The notes under the pieces: generated by a model
Database searches by the model: none
What the model was told of the DNA's origin: nothing
What the model saw: only the letters and a program-made list of their open reading frames with translations
Position numbers and translations under genes: made by a program
In this document: piece by piece, positions 22,370-29,605 of the stretch
Position numbering within the stretch: position 1 is the first letter of the stretch
Layout of the letters: every line of letters begins with the position of its first letter
Source: UBA11524 sp964464815
GTDB lineage: Bacteria; Bacillota; Clostridia; Christensenellales; Aristaeellaceae
Length of the DNA: 30,558 bases
Assembly (NCBI GenBank): GCA_964464815.1
Contig: CAYXHF010000032.1
Coordinates: 1-30,558, forward strand
Reading direction: 5' to 3'

Positions 22370-23431
22370 ATGACACGGGTTGGCATCATGACCTTCCTGC
22401 ACAACGATAATTACGGCTCGATTCTGCAAGCCTATGCGCTGCAACGTGCCGTTCGCTCCCTCGGCTATGAGGTCGAGGATTTGGACTATGCCCCCTGCAA
22501 GGCGGAAAAAATCCGCAATTTGCTGACCAGCGGCAATTCTCCGCGCTTGATTCTGGATGGCATGCGCAAGCGCAGTGCGGCGCGTGGCCTGAACGAGGGC
22601 TTTGCGGAGTTCCGCAAGGCGCACCTGACACTCTCGCCTGTCTGCCCGACGACCAAGGCACTCGCCGCGCAAGCCACGCAGTATGACGTGCTCATGTGCG
22701 GTTCAGATCAGATTTGGTCGCCCACATGGCTCAATCCGGCATACTTCCTGCATTTCAGCAAGCTGCCGAAAATCGCCTATGCACCGTCGCTGGGCGTGAG
22801 TCATCTTCCCTCCACCACCAAGCGCAAAAAGCTGGCGGCGCTGACGAAGGGCTTCTCCGCCATTTCCGTCCGCGAGGAGGAAGGCGCCAGGCTTCTTGGC
22901 AGCATCACCGGCCAGACGCCACCGGTCATGCCCGATCCGGTCATGCTCCTGACCCGTGAGGAATGGCTTGACCTGCTGGGCGGGAGCATCGCGCCTGCGC
23001 ATGAGCTGGTCTGCTTCTTTTTGGCCGACAATCCAGCCTACTGGGCCGAGGTGAAGCGCCTGCAAGCAGAAACCGGCTTGCCCGTGCGTGTGATTCCACG
23101 CACAGAGGGTGCGTTGGAATGCGGCTATCCGCTGGAAAAGGGCGTTTCGCCCATGCAGTGGCTTCGTCTGCTGTGCGGCGCGGATCTGGTGATGACGGAC
23201 AGCTTCCACGCCGCCACCTTCTCCCTGATGCTGCACACGCCCTGCCATATTCTGCGCCGCTATCGGGAGGATGATCCCGACAGCAAGAACAGCCGCATCG
23301 ACCAGCTGCTGCGCACGCTTGACATCAGTGACCCGGTGCATCCGGACTTTGCCGCAATGGACGCACAGCTTGCCCAGCACCGGGCGCGTGGCCTGCAATA
23401 CCTTTCCGATGCGCTGCACGCCTGCACTTAA
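22370..23431 (+). CDS. Polysaccharide pyruvyl transferase family protein
   Basis: A 353-residue PF04230-family protein. The start MTRVGIMTFLHNDNYGSILQ is typical of the free-standing subgroup. GSDQIWSP follows at about 111-118, then AYAPSLG, a SVREEEGARLL segment and a late MTDSFHAATFSL. It has little resemblance to the family member at 13750-14787 beyond the shared fold motifs, so it is not a recent duplicate. The ATG at 22370 has GAGGTGAT upstream; a TTG two codons earlier is also in frame. It has its own promoter and no glycan genes beside it, so its acceptor is unknown. Its stop codon overlaps that of the convergent rluA-type gene in TTAA (23428-23431). Confidence 0.88.
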   Translation: MTRVGIMTFLHNDNYGSILQAYALQRAVRSLGYEVEDLDYAPCKAEKIRNLLTSGNSPRLILDGMRKRSAARGLNEGFAEFRKAHLTLSPVCPTTKALAAQATQYDVLMCGSDQIWSPTWLNPAYFLHFSKLPKIAYAPSLGVSHLPSTTKRKKLAALTKGFSAISVREEEGARLLGSITGQTPPVMPDPVMLLTREEWLDLLGGSIAPAHELVCFFLADNPAYWAEVKRLQAETGLPVRVIPRTEGALECGYPLEKGVSPMQWLRLLCGADLVMTDSFHAATFSLMLHTPCHILRRYREDDPDSKNSRIDQLLRTLDISDPVHPDFAAMDAQLAQHRARGLQYLSDALHACT

Positions 23432-24324
23432 CGCAACAGTGCTTCCAGCGTTTCCGGTAAGGGTGACGTAACAGACAGTATTTCCCCGGTGATGGGATGG
23501 CGCAGGCACAAAGCATGCGAATGCAGGGCAAAGCGTCCCGGCAGCCCGGGCAGCTCCTGTCCATACAGGAAATCGCCGCATACAGGCGTGCCGATATGCG
23601 CCATGTGAACGCGAATTTGATGCGTGCGACCCGTTTCCAGCACCAGACGCACCAGCGCACGTGTGCGCATACCGCCTTCCGTCTGCACCTGTGCTGTTTG
23701 CAGCACGCGGAAATGCGTCACGGAGGGCTTGCCGTCTTCGGTGATGATGCGGCGAATGGAGGCCGCCTCCTCCTTGCCGATGGGCGCACAAATGCAGCCC
23801 TCGCTTTGCGCCGGACAGCCCTCGACAACCGCCAGGTACGTCCGCTCAAATTCCGGCGTATGCAGCATGGTCTGCAAGCGGTGCTGCACATGCGCATTCT
23901 TCGCCACGACCATCAGGCCGCTTGTGCCCTTGTCCAGGCGATTGACCGGCCGATAGATGAAGTCCTTCGGGCATTGCAAATGCGCATAGAGCGCGTTTTC
24001 CAGCGTATCATCCGGATGCAGGGCGCTGGACTGGCTTGCCAGTGGCGCTGGCTTATCCAGCACATAGAGGTGTTCATCCTCATAGGCAATGTGCAATGGC
24101 AAGGCATAGGGCTTGAGCGTATAGGCCGGCACGCTTTCCTTGAAGGCAATGGCGACCGTCTGCCCTGCCGCCACCAGCACATTCACCGGCACGGCCACGC
24201 CATCCAGCGTGATGCCGCCGTCCCACTTGGCCGACTTGACCGCCGTGTAGCTGACGCCCATGACGCGCCGCAGCACGTCGCCAATGCGCATTCCTGCCTC
24301 CTGAGGCGAAACCACATGCTCCAT
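23428..24324 (-). CDS. RluA-family 23S rRNA/tRNA pseudouridine synthase
   Basis: Isomerises uridine to pseudouridine in structured RNA. The 298-residue protein has a short S4-like N-terminus (MRIGDVLRRVMGVSYTAVKS) and the catalytic motif VNRLDKGTSGLMVVAKN, with Asp131 as nucleophile. TGRTHQIRVHMAHIG and the C-terminal ALHSHALCLRHP also match the RluA/C/D group. The target (RluD-like or another site) cannot be settled from sequence. The ATG at 24324 follows GGAGGG. It is divergent from birA with a 42-bp gap, so each promoter must reach into the other gene or lie in that short space. Confidence 0.93.
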   Translation of the reverse strand: MEHVVSPQEAGMRIGDVLRRVMGVSYTAVKSAKWDGGITLDGVAVPVNVLVAAGQTVAIAFKESVPAYTLKPYALPLHIAYEDEHLYVLDKPAPLASQSSALHPDDTLENALYAHLQCPKDFIYRPVNRLDKGTSGLMVVAKNAHVQHRLQTMLHTPEFERTYLAVVEGCPAQSEGCICAPIGKEEAASIRRIITEDGKPSVTHFRVLQTAQVQTEGGMRTRALVRLVLETGRTHQIRVHMAHIGTPVCGDFLYGQELPGLPGRFALHSHALCLRHPITGEILSVTSPLPETLEALLR

Positions 24325-24366
24325 CCTTGCATCCCTCCGATTTTTGTACAGGAGTTGTCATATACC

Positions 24367-25335
24367 ATGCATACGATTCTTTCTCTCCTCGCAAGTGGCG
24401 AGGAGGTTTCCGGCGAAGCCATCAGCCAGCAGCTTGGCATCAGCCGTGCCGCCGTCTGGAAGCGCATCGAGCAGCTGCGCGCAGAGGGCTGGACGATTGA
24501 CTCCGCGCCCCATCGTGGCTACCGGCTTCGCGCATTTGACCGCATCGAGCCGGTTTTGTGGACGCAAAGCCTGACGACCCAGACGCTTGGCCGTGGCGAA
24601 AACCACTTTGCCCACACGCTCACCTCCACCAATACCGTCCTCAAGCAGATGGCCGTCCATGGCGCACCGCACGGCAGCTTGTGCCTGTGCGAGCATCAAA
24701 CGGCTGGCAAGGGACGCCTTGGCCGCACGTGGAATACCTCCGAAGGGCAAGGGCTGTATGTGAGTGTACTGCTGCGCCCCGCCCTGCGCCCTCAGAATGC
24801 GCCGCTGATTACCTTTGTTGCCGCACTCTCCATGGCACGCGCCGTGCAGGAGGTTTGTCCGGCCGATGTGCGCATCAAGTGGCCCAACGACCTTGTGCTG
24901 TGCGGCAAAAAGCTGTGTGGCATTCTGCTGGAAATCAGCGCCGACCTGGATCAGATTGAGTACGTTGTCGTCGGCACAGGCCTGAACGTGCATCCGGGTG
25001 CTTACCCGCAGGAACTGGCCGACAAGGCCATTTCGCTCAGTGAGGTCGTAGACGCACCACTGCGCAGAGACCTCCTGACGCACTATCTGCAAGCGCTGGA
25101 GGACAACATGCGCGCGCTGGAGCAGGACGGCTTTGCGGGCATCAGCGATGCCTACCGCCGCCAGTGCTGCACCATCGGCAGTCGTGTTCACGTCCTTGGC
25201 GTCACCGCGGAATTCACCGGCACGGCCGAGGATGTGGATGCCGCAGGCGCACTGCTTGTCCGCACCGACGATGGCCAGCTGCGCACTGTCTATTCCGGCG
25301 ACGTCTCCGTGAGAGGAGTCATGGGCTATGTCTGA
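24367..25335 (+). CDS. birA: Bifunctional biotin-protein ligase / biotin operon repressor
   Basis: Activates biotin to biotinyl-AMP and attaches it to carrier lysines. The 322-residue protein has an N-terminal winged helix (about 1-55, GEAISQQLGISRAAVWKRI), so it can also act as a DNA-binding repressor (group II BirA). The ligase core has GKGRLGRTW (114-122), KWPNDLV (171-177) and GILLEI, followed by a C-terminal SH3-like domain. Its likely substrate in this window is the carrier at 4006-4395. The ATG at 24367 has AGGAG about 12 nt upstream. It overlaps acpS by 8 nt. Confidence 0.95.
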   Translation: MHTILSLLASGEEVSGEAISQQLGISRAAVWKRIEQLRAEGWTIDSAPHRGYRLRAFDRIEPVLWTQSLTTQTLGRGENHFAHTLTSTNTVLKQMAVHGAPHGSLCLCEHQTAGKGRLGRTWNTSEGQGLYVSVLLRPALRPQNAPLITFVAALSMARAVQEVCPADVRIKWPNDLVLCGKKLCGILLEISADLDQIEYVVVGTGLNVHPGAYPQELADKAISLSEVVDAPLRRDLLTHYLQALEDNMRALEQDGFAGISDAYRRQCCTIGSRVHVLGVTAEFTGTAEDVDAAGALLVRTDDGQLRTVYSGDVSVRGVMGYV

Positions 25336-25690
25336 TGTACGCGGTCTCGGGCTGGATCTCTTTGAAATCAAGCGTGCCGACGCACTGCTTGACAACGCGC
25401 ATTTTCTCTCGCGCTGCTTCACGCCGGAGGAAATCGCTTACATCCGCAGTCGCGGCGCATCCAGCGCTCAGACGCTTGCCGGCCTCTACGCCGCCAAGGA
25501 GGCGGTTGTGAAGGCACTTGGCTGCGGCATCGCCTTTCCGCTGACCGATATTTGCATCACGCACAGTGAATCAGGTCAGCCGCTGGTTTCCCTATCCGGC
25601 AAAGCCGCCGCATACGGTGGCCGCTTTCTGCTGACCATCACGCATGATGCCGGTGTTGCCGCCGCCACGGCCCTTTGGATGGCTGAATAA
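25328..25690 (+). CDS. acpS: Holo-[acyl-carrier-protein] synthase
   Basis: Transfers 4'-phosphopantetheine from CoA to acyl carrier protein. It has 120 residues, normal for the family. The motifs are VRGLGLDLFEI (metal-ligand Asp10) and LYAAKEAVVKALG (Glu58), with a C-terminal SLSGKAAAY and LLTITHDAGVAAATAL. The ATG lies inside the last codons of birA, so the two are probably translationally coupled. A strong terminator follows. Confidence 0.94.
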   Translation: MSDVRGLGLDLFEIKRADALLDNAHFLSRCFTPEEIAYIRSRGASSAQTLAGLYAAKEAVVKALGCGIAFPLTDICITHSESGQPLVSLSGKAAAYGGRFLLTITHDAGVAAATALWMAE

Positions 25691-25692
25691 TG

Positions 25693-25737
25693 GCAAGCCT
25701 GCCCAGGGATATTTTCCCTTCGGCAGGCTTGCTTTTT
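25693..25737 (+). terminator. Rho-independent terminator of birA-acpS
   Basis: Perfect 11-bp stem GCAAGCCTGCC/GGCAGGCTTGC with a nested AGGGA/TCCCT stem and five T residues. The hairpin also lies just past the stop of the convergent ArsC-like gene and could act in both directions. Confidence 0.92.
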
Positions 25738-25739
25738 AT

Positions 25740-26090
25740 TCAGGCATTTTCCTTCAGCCACGCTTCCCAGATTTCCGGCTGATACCCGATTGTGCATTTC
25801 TGGCCACAGCGCACAATCGGCGAAATCAGCAGCCAGGGATTCTCCTGAATGGCCTCCATAATCACCCGGTCAATATTGCAGTAGCAGGCCGGATGCTCCT
25901 TGGCTCGCTTGTCGTTTTTGTCCAGCAGGCCCTGCATGCCAACGCCCTTGGCCATGACCTGCAATTCGCGTTCGCCCAGCTTGTGCTTCTTCAAATCCAT
26001 GACCTGCACGCTGATGCGACGCTCCTTGAAAAAACGCTCTGCCTTTTGGGCGTCGAAGTTCTTTTTGCTGATATACATCTGAATGGTCAT
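25740..26090 (-). CDS. ArsC/Spx-family protein lacking the catalytic cysteine
   Basis: A 116-residue thioredoxin-fold protein like the small clostridial 'arsenate reductase family' proteins. The N-terminal motif that normally carries the active Cys (KKCxDT in relatives I remember) reads KKNFDA here, with Asn11 in place of Cys. The rest is well kept: KAERFFKERRI, DLKKHKLGERELQ, LLISPIVR, IGYQPEIW. Four other cysteines are present: Cys69, Cys71, Cys95 and Cys99. It is unlikely to reduce arsenate by the usual route. The ATG overlaps the dnaI-like stop (ATGA) and follows GAGGAGG. It is the last gene of the replication operon. Confidence 0.85.
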   Translation of the reverse strand: MTIQMYISKKNFDAQKAERFFKERRISVQVMDLKKHKLGERELQVMAKGVGMQGLLDKNDKRAKEHPACYCNIDRVIMEAIQENPWLLISPIVRCGQKCTIGYQPEIWEAWLKENA

Positions 26091-27058
26091 CCGTTGCGCC
26101 TCCTCACGTCATCGCCGACAAACTGCATCAGGGTGCATTGCTTCACGTCCATCAGGCGCGATGCAATGCGCTCGGTGTAGCGATTGCGCAGTTCGTTTTC
26201 CATCAGGTTCGTGCTGATAATCGTCCCTTTGCCGCTGAGCTGGCGTTCGTTAATCAGGTTGAACCACTGCACCACGGTCACGCCTTCCATCAGCGGCTCA
26301 CTGCCCATATCGTCAATCAGCAGCACGTCCGTATCCATCAGGGCATCCATTTCGTCCTGCTTGCCACTGAAATATGCCTTGCGGGCCGTGTCCAAAAAGC
26401 GATAGGCGCTGATGAACATGACGTTCTGGCCGCGCTGCAACAAGCGCTTTGCAATCGCGTGCATCAGGTACGTCTTGCCAAGACCGCTCTGCCCCATCAT
26501 CAGGATGTCCTTCTTCGCCACCTGCGGGTAGCTTTCCGCGTACTTTTCGCACGCGCTCCGGATGGCGCTCATCACATCCCGCTGGCTGTACGCCTTGCCG
26601 GGCAGCTTCTCGGCTGAAAATACATTCAGGTCGAAGTTCGCAAACGACTGGTCTTCCCGTTCTCCCAGACCGACCGCCTTATACAGCCGCTGATAGAACG
26701 CCACGCGCATGCAGTCGCACATTTCCTTAATCGGCTCACCCGTATACCCTGTATCATGACAAATTTTGCAGCGGTACACCGGATCCAGATAGTCCACCGG
26801 CAGCTGATTCACCTTGAGCAAATGCTGGATGTGCCGATTCATCACATCCATCCGCTGCGGCAAATCCTCCGCCGCCACCTGGCCATGCAGGATGCCACGA
26901 ACGCTGTTGAAAATCAGGTTTTGGCGTTCCTCCAGGCATTTTTCGATTTCCGGGCAACGGCGAATCGCCTCCGCGCGGCGGCTGGCTTCCTCCTGCGCGT
27001 TCTTCATGCGCTGCTGGTCATATTCCTGCTGCAATTCCTGCATGATTTTCTTACGCAT
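26087..27058 (-). CDS. Replicative helicase loader, DnaI/DnaC-type AAA+ ATPase
   Basis: Loads the replicative helicase on DNA. The 323-residue protein has a coiled-coil-like N-terminus, a zinc-type Cys cluster (Cys97, 100, 114, 116), Walker A GQSGLGKT (189-196), Walker B VLLIDDMG (245-252) and a sensor-type STNLMENEL with a downstream arginine-rich ERIASRL. The architecture fits DnaI of Firmicutes. The start overlaps the dnaD-like stop by 8 nt and follows GGAGGAAGG; its own stop overlaps the ArsC-like start. This is a coupled three-gene operon. Confidence 0.92.
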   Translation of the reverse strand: MRKKIMQELQQEYDQQRMKNAQEEASRRAEAIRRCPEIEKCLEERQNLIFNSVRGILHGQVAAEDLPQRMDVMNRHIQHLLKVNQLPVDYLDPVYRCKICHDTGYTGEPIKEMCDCMRVAFYQRLYKAVGLGEREDQSFANFDLNVFSAEKLPGKAYSQRDVMSAIRSACEKYAESYPQVAKKDILMMGQSGLGKTYLMHAIAKRLLQRGQNVMFISAYRFLDTARKAYFSGKQDEMDALMDTDVLLIDDMGSEPLMEGVTVVQWFNLINERQLSGKGTIISTNLMENELRNRYTERIASRLMDVKQCTLMQFVGDDVRRRNG

Positions 27059-28547
27059 TGCCGCCTTCCTCCTGCCATTGCTTCATCATTGCATCCAGCG
27101 CATCCTCACTATGGGTATAATCACGCTGCGTATACTGCTGTTCGCTGACCACCTTGACCCGAGGCTGCTGCTCCTGCGTACCCTGCGACTTGTTTTGATA
27201 ATTTTCGTGCTCCGCATTGGCCGCCTCCAGCGTAACGATGCCTTGCTTTTGCAGATTATCCAGTATCCTATTTAAGTACATCAGCGGATTATTGCGTCCC
27301 ACAGCCCAGGATGCGCACCCCAGAATCAGCGTCTGCGACAAATGCCATTCGTTCATCCACCGCAGCACCAGCTTCCGGTCGGCCGCGTTCGGCTTCGTGT
27401 CCACACCCAGCACCTGATACAGCACGGACAGGAATTCATTCTGGCGGTCAATTTCGCGCATGAACTCTTCAATCTCCTGCTGCGTCTCCAAGCCTGCGCT
27501 CTTCCAGCTCATCAGCGTTTGCTGAATCGCATCCATCGTGGTCGTTCCACGCTTGGCGCATTCCTTCGCCGCCAAGAGAATAATCGCATCCGAATACAGC
27601 GCCTGGAAGCCCTGATAGGCGCTCACGGTCATCTCATTGATGGTCAGTCCGCGCTGATTCAGCACGCGCAACACTGCCTTCAACGGCTCGACATCATCCT
27701 TCTGCGTCTGGAAGGTCTGCTCAACCTCCTTCGCCGTGGAGACATTTTCCTTTTCATGCAAGCGCTTCAGAATGCCCTCTATATACGCAAACGTCGGGTT
27801 AATGCTCTTGATGGACTCATCACACGCCCGCAAAATGGCCTCGGGCGTGAAGTGCCATTCCAGCAGCCACTTCTTATACGCTGTCTGCTCCGGCTCGCTC
27901 GGCGGGCGCATCTGACCCAGCTTACGCACCACATCACGGCTACCCTGCCAAATCTTGTTGTCGCGCTTGAAGTACTCCTCTGCCGTCTCAACATCCTGTA
28001 TATTTTCTTCTGCCAGCTTCACCGCCATCTTCTGCGCCGTCTTCATGGAAACATTCTTCCCATGCTTTTTCACCATATGCTTCATCATGGCAATCACGAC
28101 ATCGACCGGCAGGTGCATTTGCTCGACCCATTCATAGCACTGGCTGATTTCTCCCCCATGCAAGCGGCGTTCATTACCAAACACAGCATAGATAGCCTCC
28201 GCGAACGCCTCATAGACCGGATCGACCTGCATCTGCGTTCCCAGCAAGCAGACCTGGCTCACATTGACATAGCGATACTGCGGCGGCTGATCCGACACGC
28301 GGCAGACGAGGCCCTTCCGTTCCCAATAGCGATACGCGGCGCGGACATCCGCCTCCTCCATATGCAGATCCCTTGCCATGCGTTCGAGTGAATTTTCCGC
28401 ATCGGGATGATGGCAGGACATAAGGCCATAGATATAGACGCGCACGGCATCACCGGGAGCATCAGGGAGATAATTCAGGATAAACTGATTTTCCAGGGGT
28501 GTAATATCGAAGGGCGCAAAGCGCTCATCGAAGGAAAACATCGCCAT
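27051..28547 (-). CDS. DnaD/DnaB-type replication initiation protein with repeated helical domains
   Basis: Primosomal DNA-remodelling protein acting with the helicase loader downstream. The 498-residue protein has an N-terminal winged-helix region (about 14-90) and then what I read as four related all-helical modules at about 110-182, 203-265, 285-351 and 372-435. The second and fourth end in the Y-x3-I pattern of DnaD C-terminal domains (FAYIEGILKRL and LMYLNRILDNL). The C-terminal tail is Gln-rich and disordered. DnaD normally has one such module and DnaB two. The ATG at 28547 follows GGAGGAAAT and lies about 35 nt after the promoter; the open frame runs on 43 codons upstream through the promoter, which is not coding. 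Confidence 0.87.
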   Translation of the reverse strand: MAMFSFDERFAPFDITPLENQFILNYLPDAPGDAVRVYIYGLMSCHHPDAENSLERMARDLHMEEADVRAAYRYWERKGLVCRVSDQPPQYRYVNVSQVCLLGTQMQVDPVYEAFAEAIYAVFGNERRLHGGEISQCYEWVEQMHLPVDVVIAMMKHMVKKHGKNVSMKTAQKMAVKLAEENIQDVETAEEYFKRDNKIWQGSRDVVRKLGQMRPPSEPEQTAYKKWLLEWHFTPEAILRACDESIKSINPTFAYIEGILKRLHEKENVSTAKEVEQTFQTQKDDVEPLKAVLRVLNQRGLTINEMTVSAYQGFQALYSDAIILLAAKECAKRGTTTMDAIQQTLMSWKSAGLETQQEIEEFMREIDRQNEFLSVLYQVLGVDTKPNAADRKLVLRWMNEWHLSQTLILGCASWAVGRNNPLMYLNRILDNLQKQGIVTLEAANAEHENYQNKSQGTQEQQPRVKVVSEQQYTQRDYTHSEDALDAMMKQWQEEGGNA

Positions 28548-28583
28548 ACCATTTCCTCCAAGAAAAATGACACATTCCGCTTT

Positions 28584-28612
28584 ATTATAGCATATCTCCC
28601 CTCTTTTCACAA
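28584..28612 (-). promoter_or_regulatory. Sigma-A promoter of the dnaD-dnaI-arsC-like operon
   Basis: On the minus strand, TTGTGA (28607-28612) and a perfect TATAAT (28584-28589) are separated by 17 bp. Confidence 0.85.
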
Positions 28613-28647
28613 GGAAAATGAATAAATCACACAGCAAACAAGCATCA

Positions 28648-28852
28648 CGCAGAAAACACCAAACACGCGGAAACATCCCAAAAGCGCACTCACCTCAATC
28701 GCGAACCGGGTTTCGAAAGGGCCAATGGCCCTTCGCAGGTGCAGGGCAGCGCCCTGCTGGGGTCTGGGGTAAAACCCCAGAAGTGCAATCAAAAAAGCGC
28801 GCTCAATCTTCTCGACCGACCCGCAAAGCACGCGCTCGCAGAGCCGCGGAGA
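28648..28852 (+). repeat. Left inverted arm of the palindromic element
   Basis: About 205 bp, matching the reverse complement of 29311-29518 at very roughly 85-90% identity by eye. It contains three local hairpins: GGGCC/GGCCC (28720-28732), GCAGGGC/GCCCTGC (28741-28757) and CTGGGGT/ACCCCAG (28764-28780). Confidence 0.88.
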
Positions 28853-29086
28853 CTAACTTTCCTCATCAGCACACCAATTCATCCCCAAAGGAAAAAACAC
28901 TTCCGCTTCCGAACCAACGCCGCAGAAAAATCCAGTTCCAAATACAGCAGCACCCCAACCAGCAGCAACCGGAACGCAGATACCAAGACGCACGACCTCC
29001 GGATGCTACTTGTCAGGTTTTGCTACAAAGGAATGGCTTCTGGGAATTGCCGTTATGCAGGCTGGTCGCTTGTCATGCGGGAAGAA
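28853..29086 (+). repeat. Direct repeat copy 1 in the palindromic element
   Basis: 234 bp beginning CTAACTTTCC and ending GGGAAGAA. It differs from copy 2 by a 15-bp insertion (CACCCCAACCAGCAG) and a few substitutions. Confidence 0.92.
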
Positions 29087-29305
29087 CTAACTTTCCTCAT
29101 CAGCACACCAAACCATTCCAAAAGGAAAAAACACTTCCGCTTCCGAACCAACGCCGCAGAGAAATCCAGCTCCAAATACAGCAGCAACCGGAACGCAGAT
29201 ACCAAGACGCACGACCTCCGGATGCTACTTGTCAGGTTTTGCTACAAAGGAATGGTTCCTGGGAATTGCCGTTATGCAGGCTGGTCACTTGTCATGCGGG
29301 AAGAA
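29087..29305 (+). repeat. Direct repeat copy 2 in the palindromic element
   Basis: 219 bp, immediately adjacent to copy 1 and nearly identical to it apart from the 15-bp gap. Both copy lengths are multiples of three, which keeps spurious reading frames open across them. Confidence 0.92.
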
Positions 29306-29310
29306 ATATG

Positions 29311-29518
29311 GTCTCCGCGACTCTGCGAGCGCGTGCTTTGCTGGTTTTGGGAAGAGGATTGAGTGCGCTTTTTTTAGTTGCACCGCTGGGGTTTTACCCC
29401 AGACCCCAGCAGGGCGCTGCCCTGCACCCGCGAAGGGCCGTTGGCCCTCTCGACACCCATTTCGCGATTGGGTTGAGCGCGCTTTTGGGCTGTTTCCGCG
29501 TGTTAGTTGTTTTCTGCG
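29311..29518 (-). repeat. Right inverted arm of the palindromic element
   Basis: About 208 bp, the inverted partner of 28648-28852, with the same three local hairpins in mirror order. Confidence 0.88.
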
Positions 29519-29562
29519 CTCTGTGGGCCGTTTCTCTTCCTTTTCCTTCCCTTTTTATAGTT

Positions 29563-29605
29563 GAAGGAGCGTCGCCCGGTTGGGTGACGCTCCTTCTTCC
29601 TTTTT
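29563..29605 (+). terminator. Strong hairpin with U-tract in the plus direction, at the valS 3' end
   Basis: A 15-bp stem (GAAGGAGCGTCGCCC with GGGTGACGCTCCTTC, one G-U pair) and 4-nt loop, followed by TTCCTTTTT on the plus strand. Read from valS on the minus strand the same hairpin starts 7 nt after the stop, but its exit side is A-rich. It may end valS inefficiently and plus-strand transcripts efficiently. Confidence 0.8.

Larger units (their letters stand above)
28648..29518. repeat. 871-bp palindromic repeat element of unknown type
   Basis: Most of the 1,056-bp gap between dnaD and valS. It has two inverted arms of about 205 bp enclosing two direct repeats of 234 and 219 bp. No transposase or other recognisable protein is encoded; the overlapping open frames are low-complexity and simply repeat with the DNA. 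No target-site duplication is evident at the ends. It may be a non-autonomous mobile element or a source of structured RNA. Confidence 0.85.

Noticed and set aside
23428..23431. Regulatory meaning of the shared TTAA at the convergent gene ends
   Set aside because: A 4-bp overlap of two TAA stops is common for tightly packed convergent genes.
13750..23431. Recent duplication of the two pyruvyl transferase-family genes
   Set aside because: They share only fold-level motifs; N-termini and most of the sequence differ, so they are distant family members.
23497..24366. N-terminal extension of BirA by 290 codons
   Set aside because: It is antisense to the RluA-type gene. The BirA winged helix starts right at the ATG at 24367.
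28648..29518. CRISPR array or retron
   Set aside because: There are only two long direct repeats with no spacers of regular length, and no cas, reverse transcriptase or effector gene is nearby.
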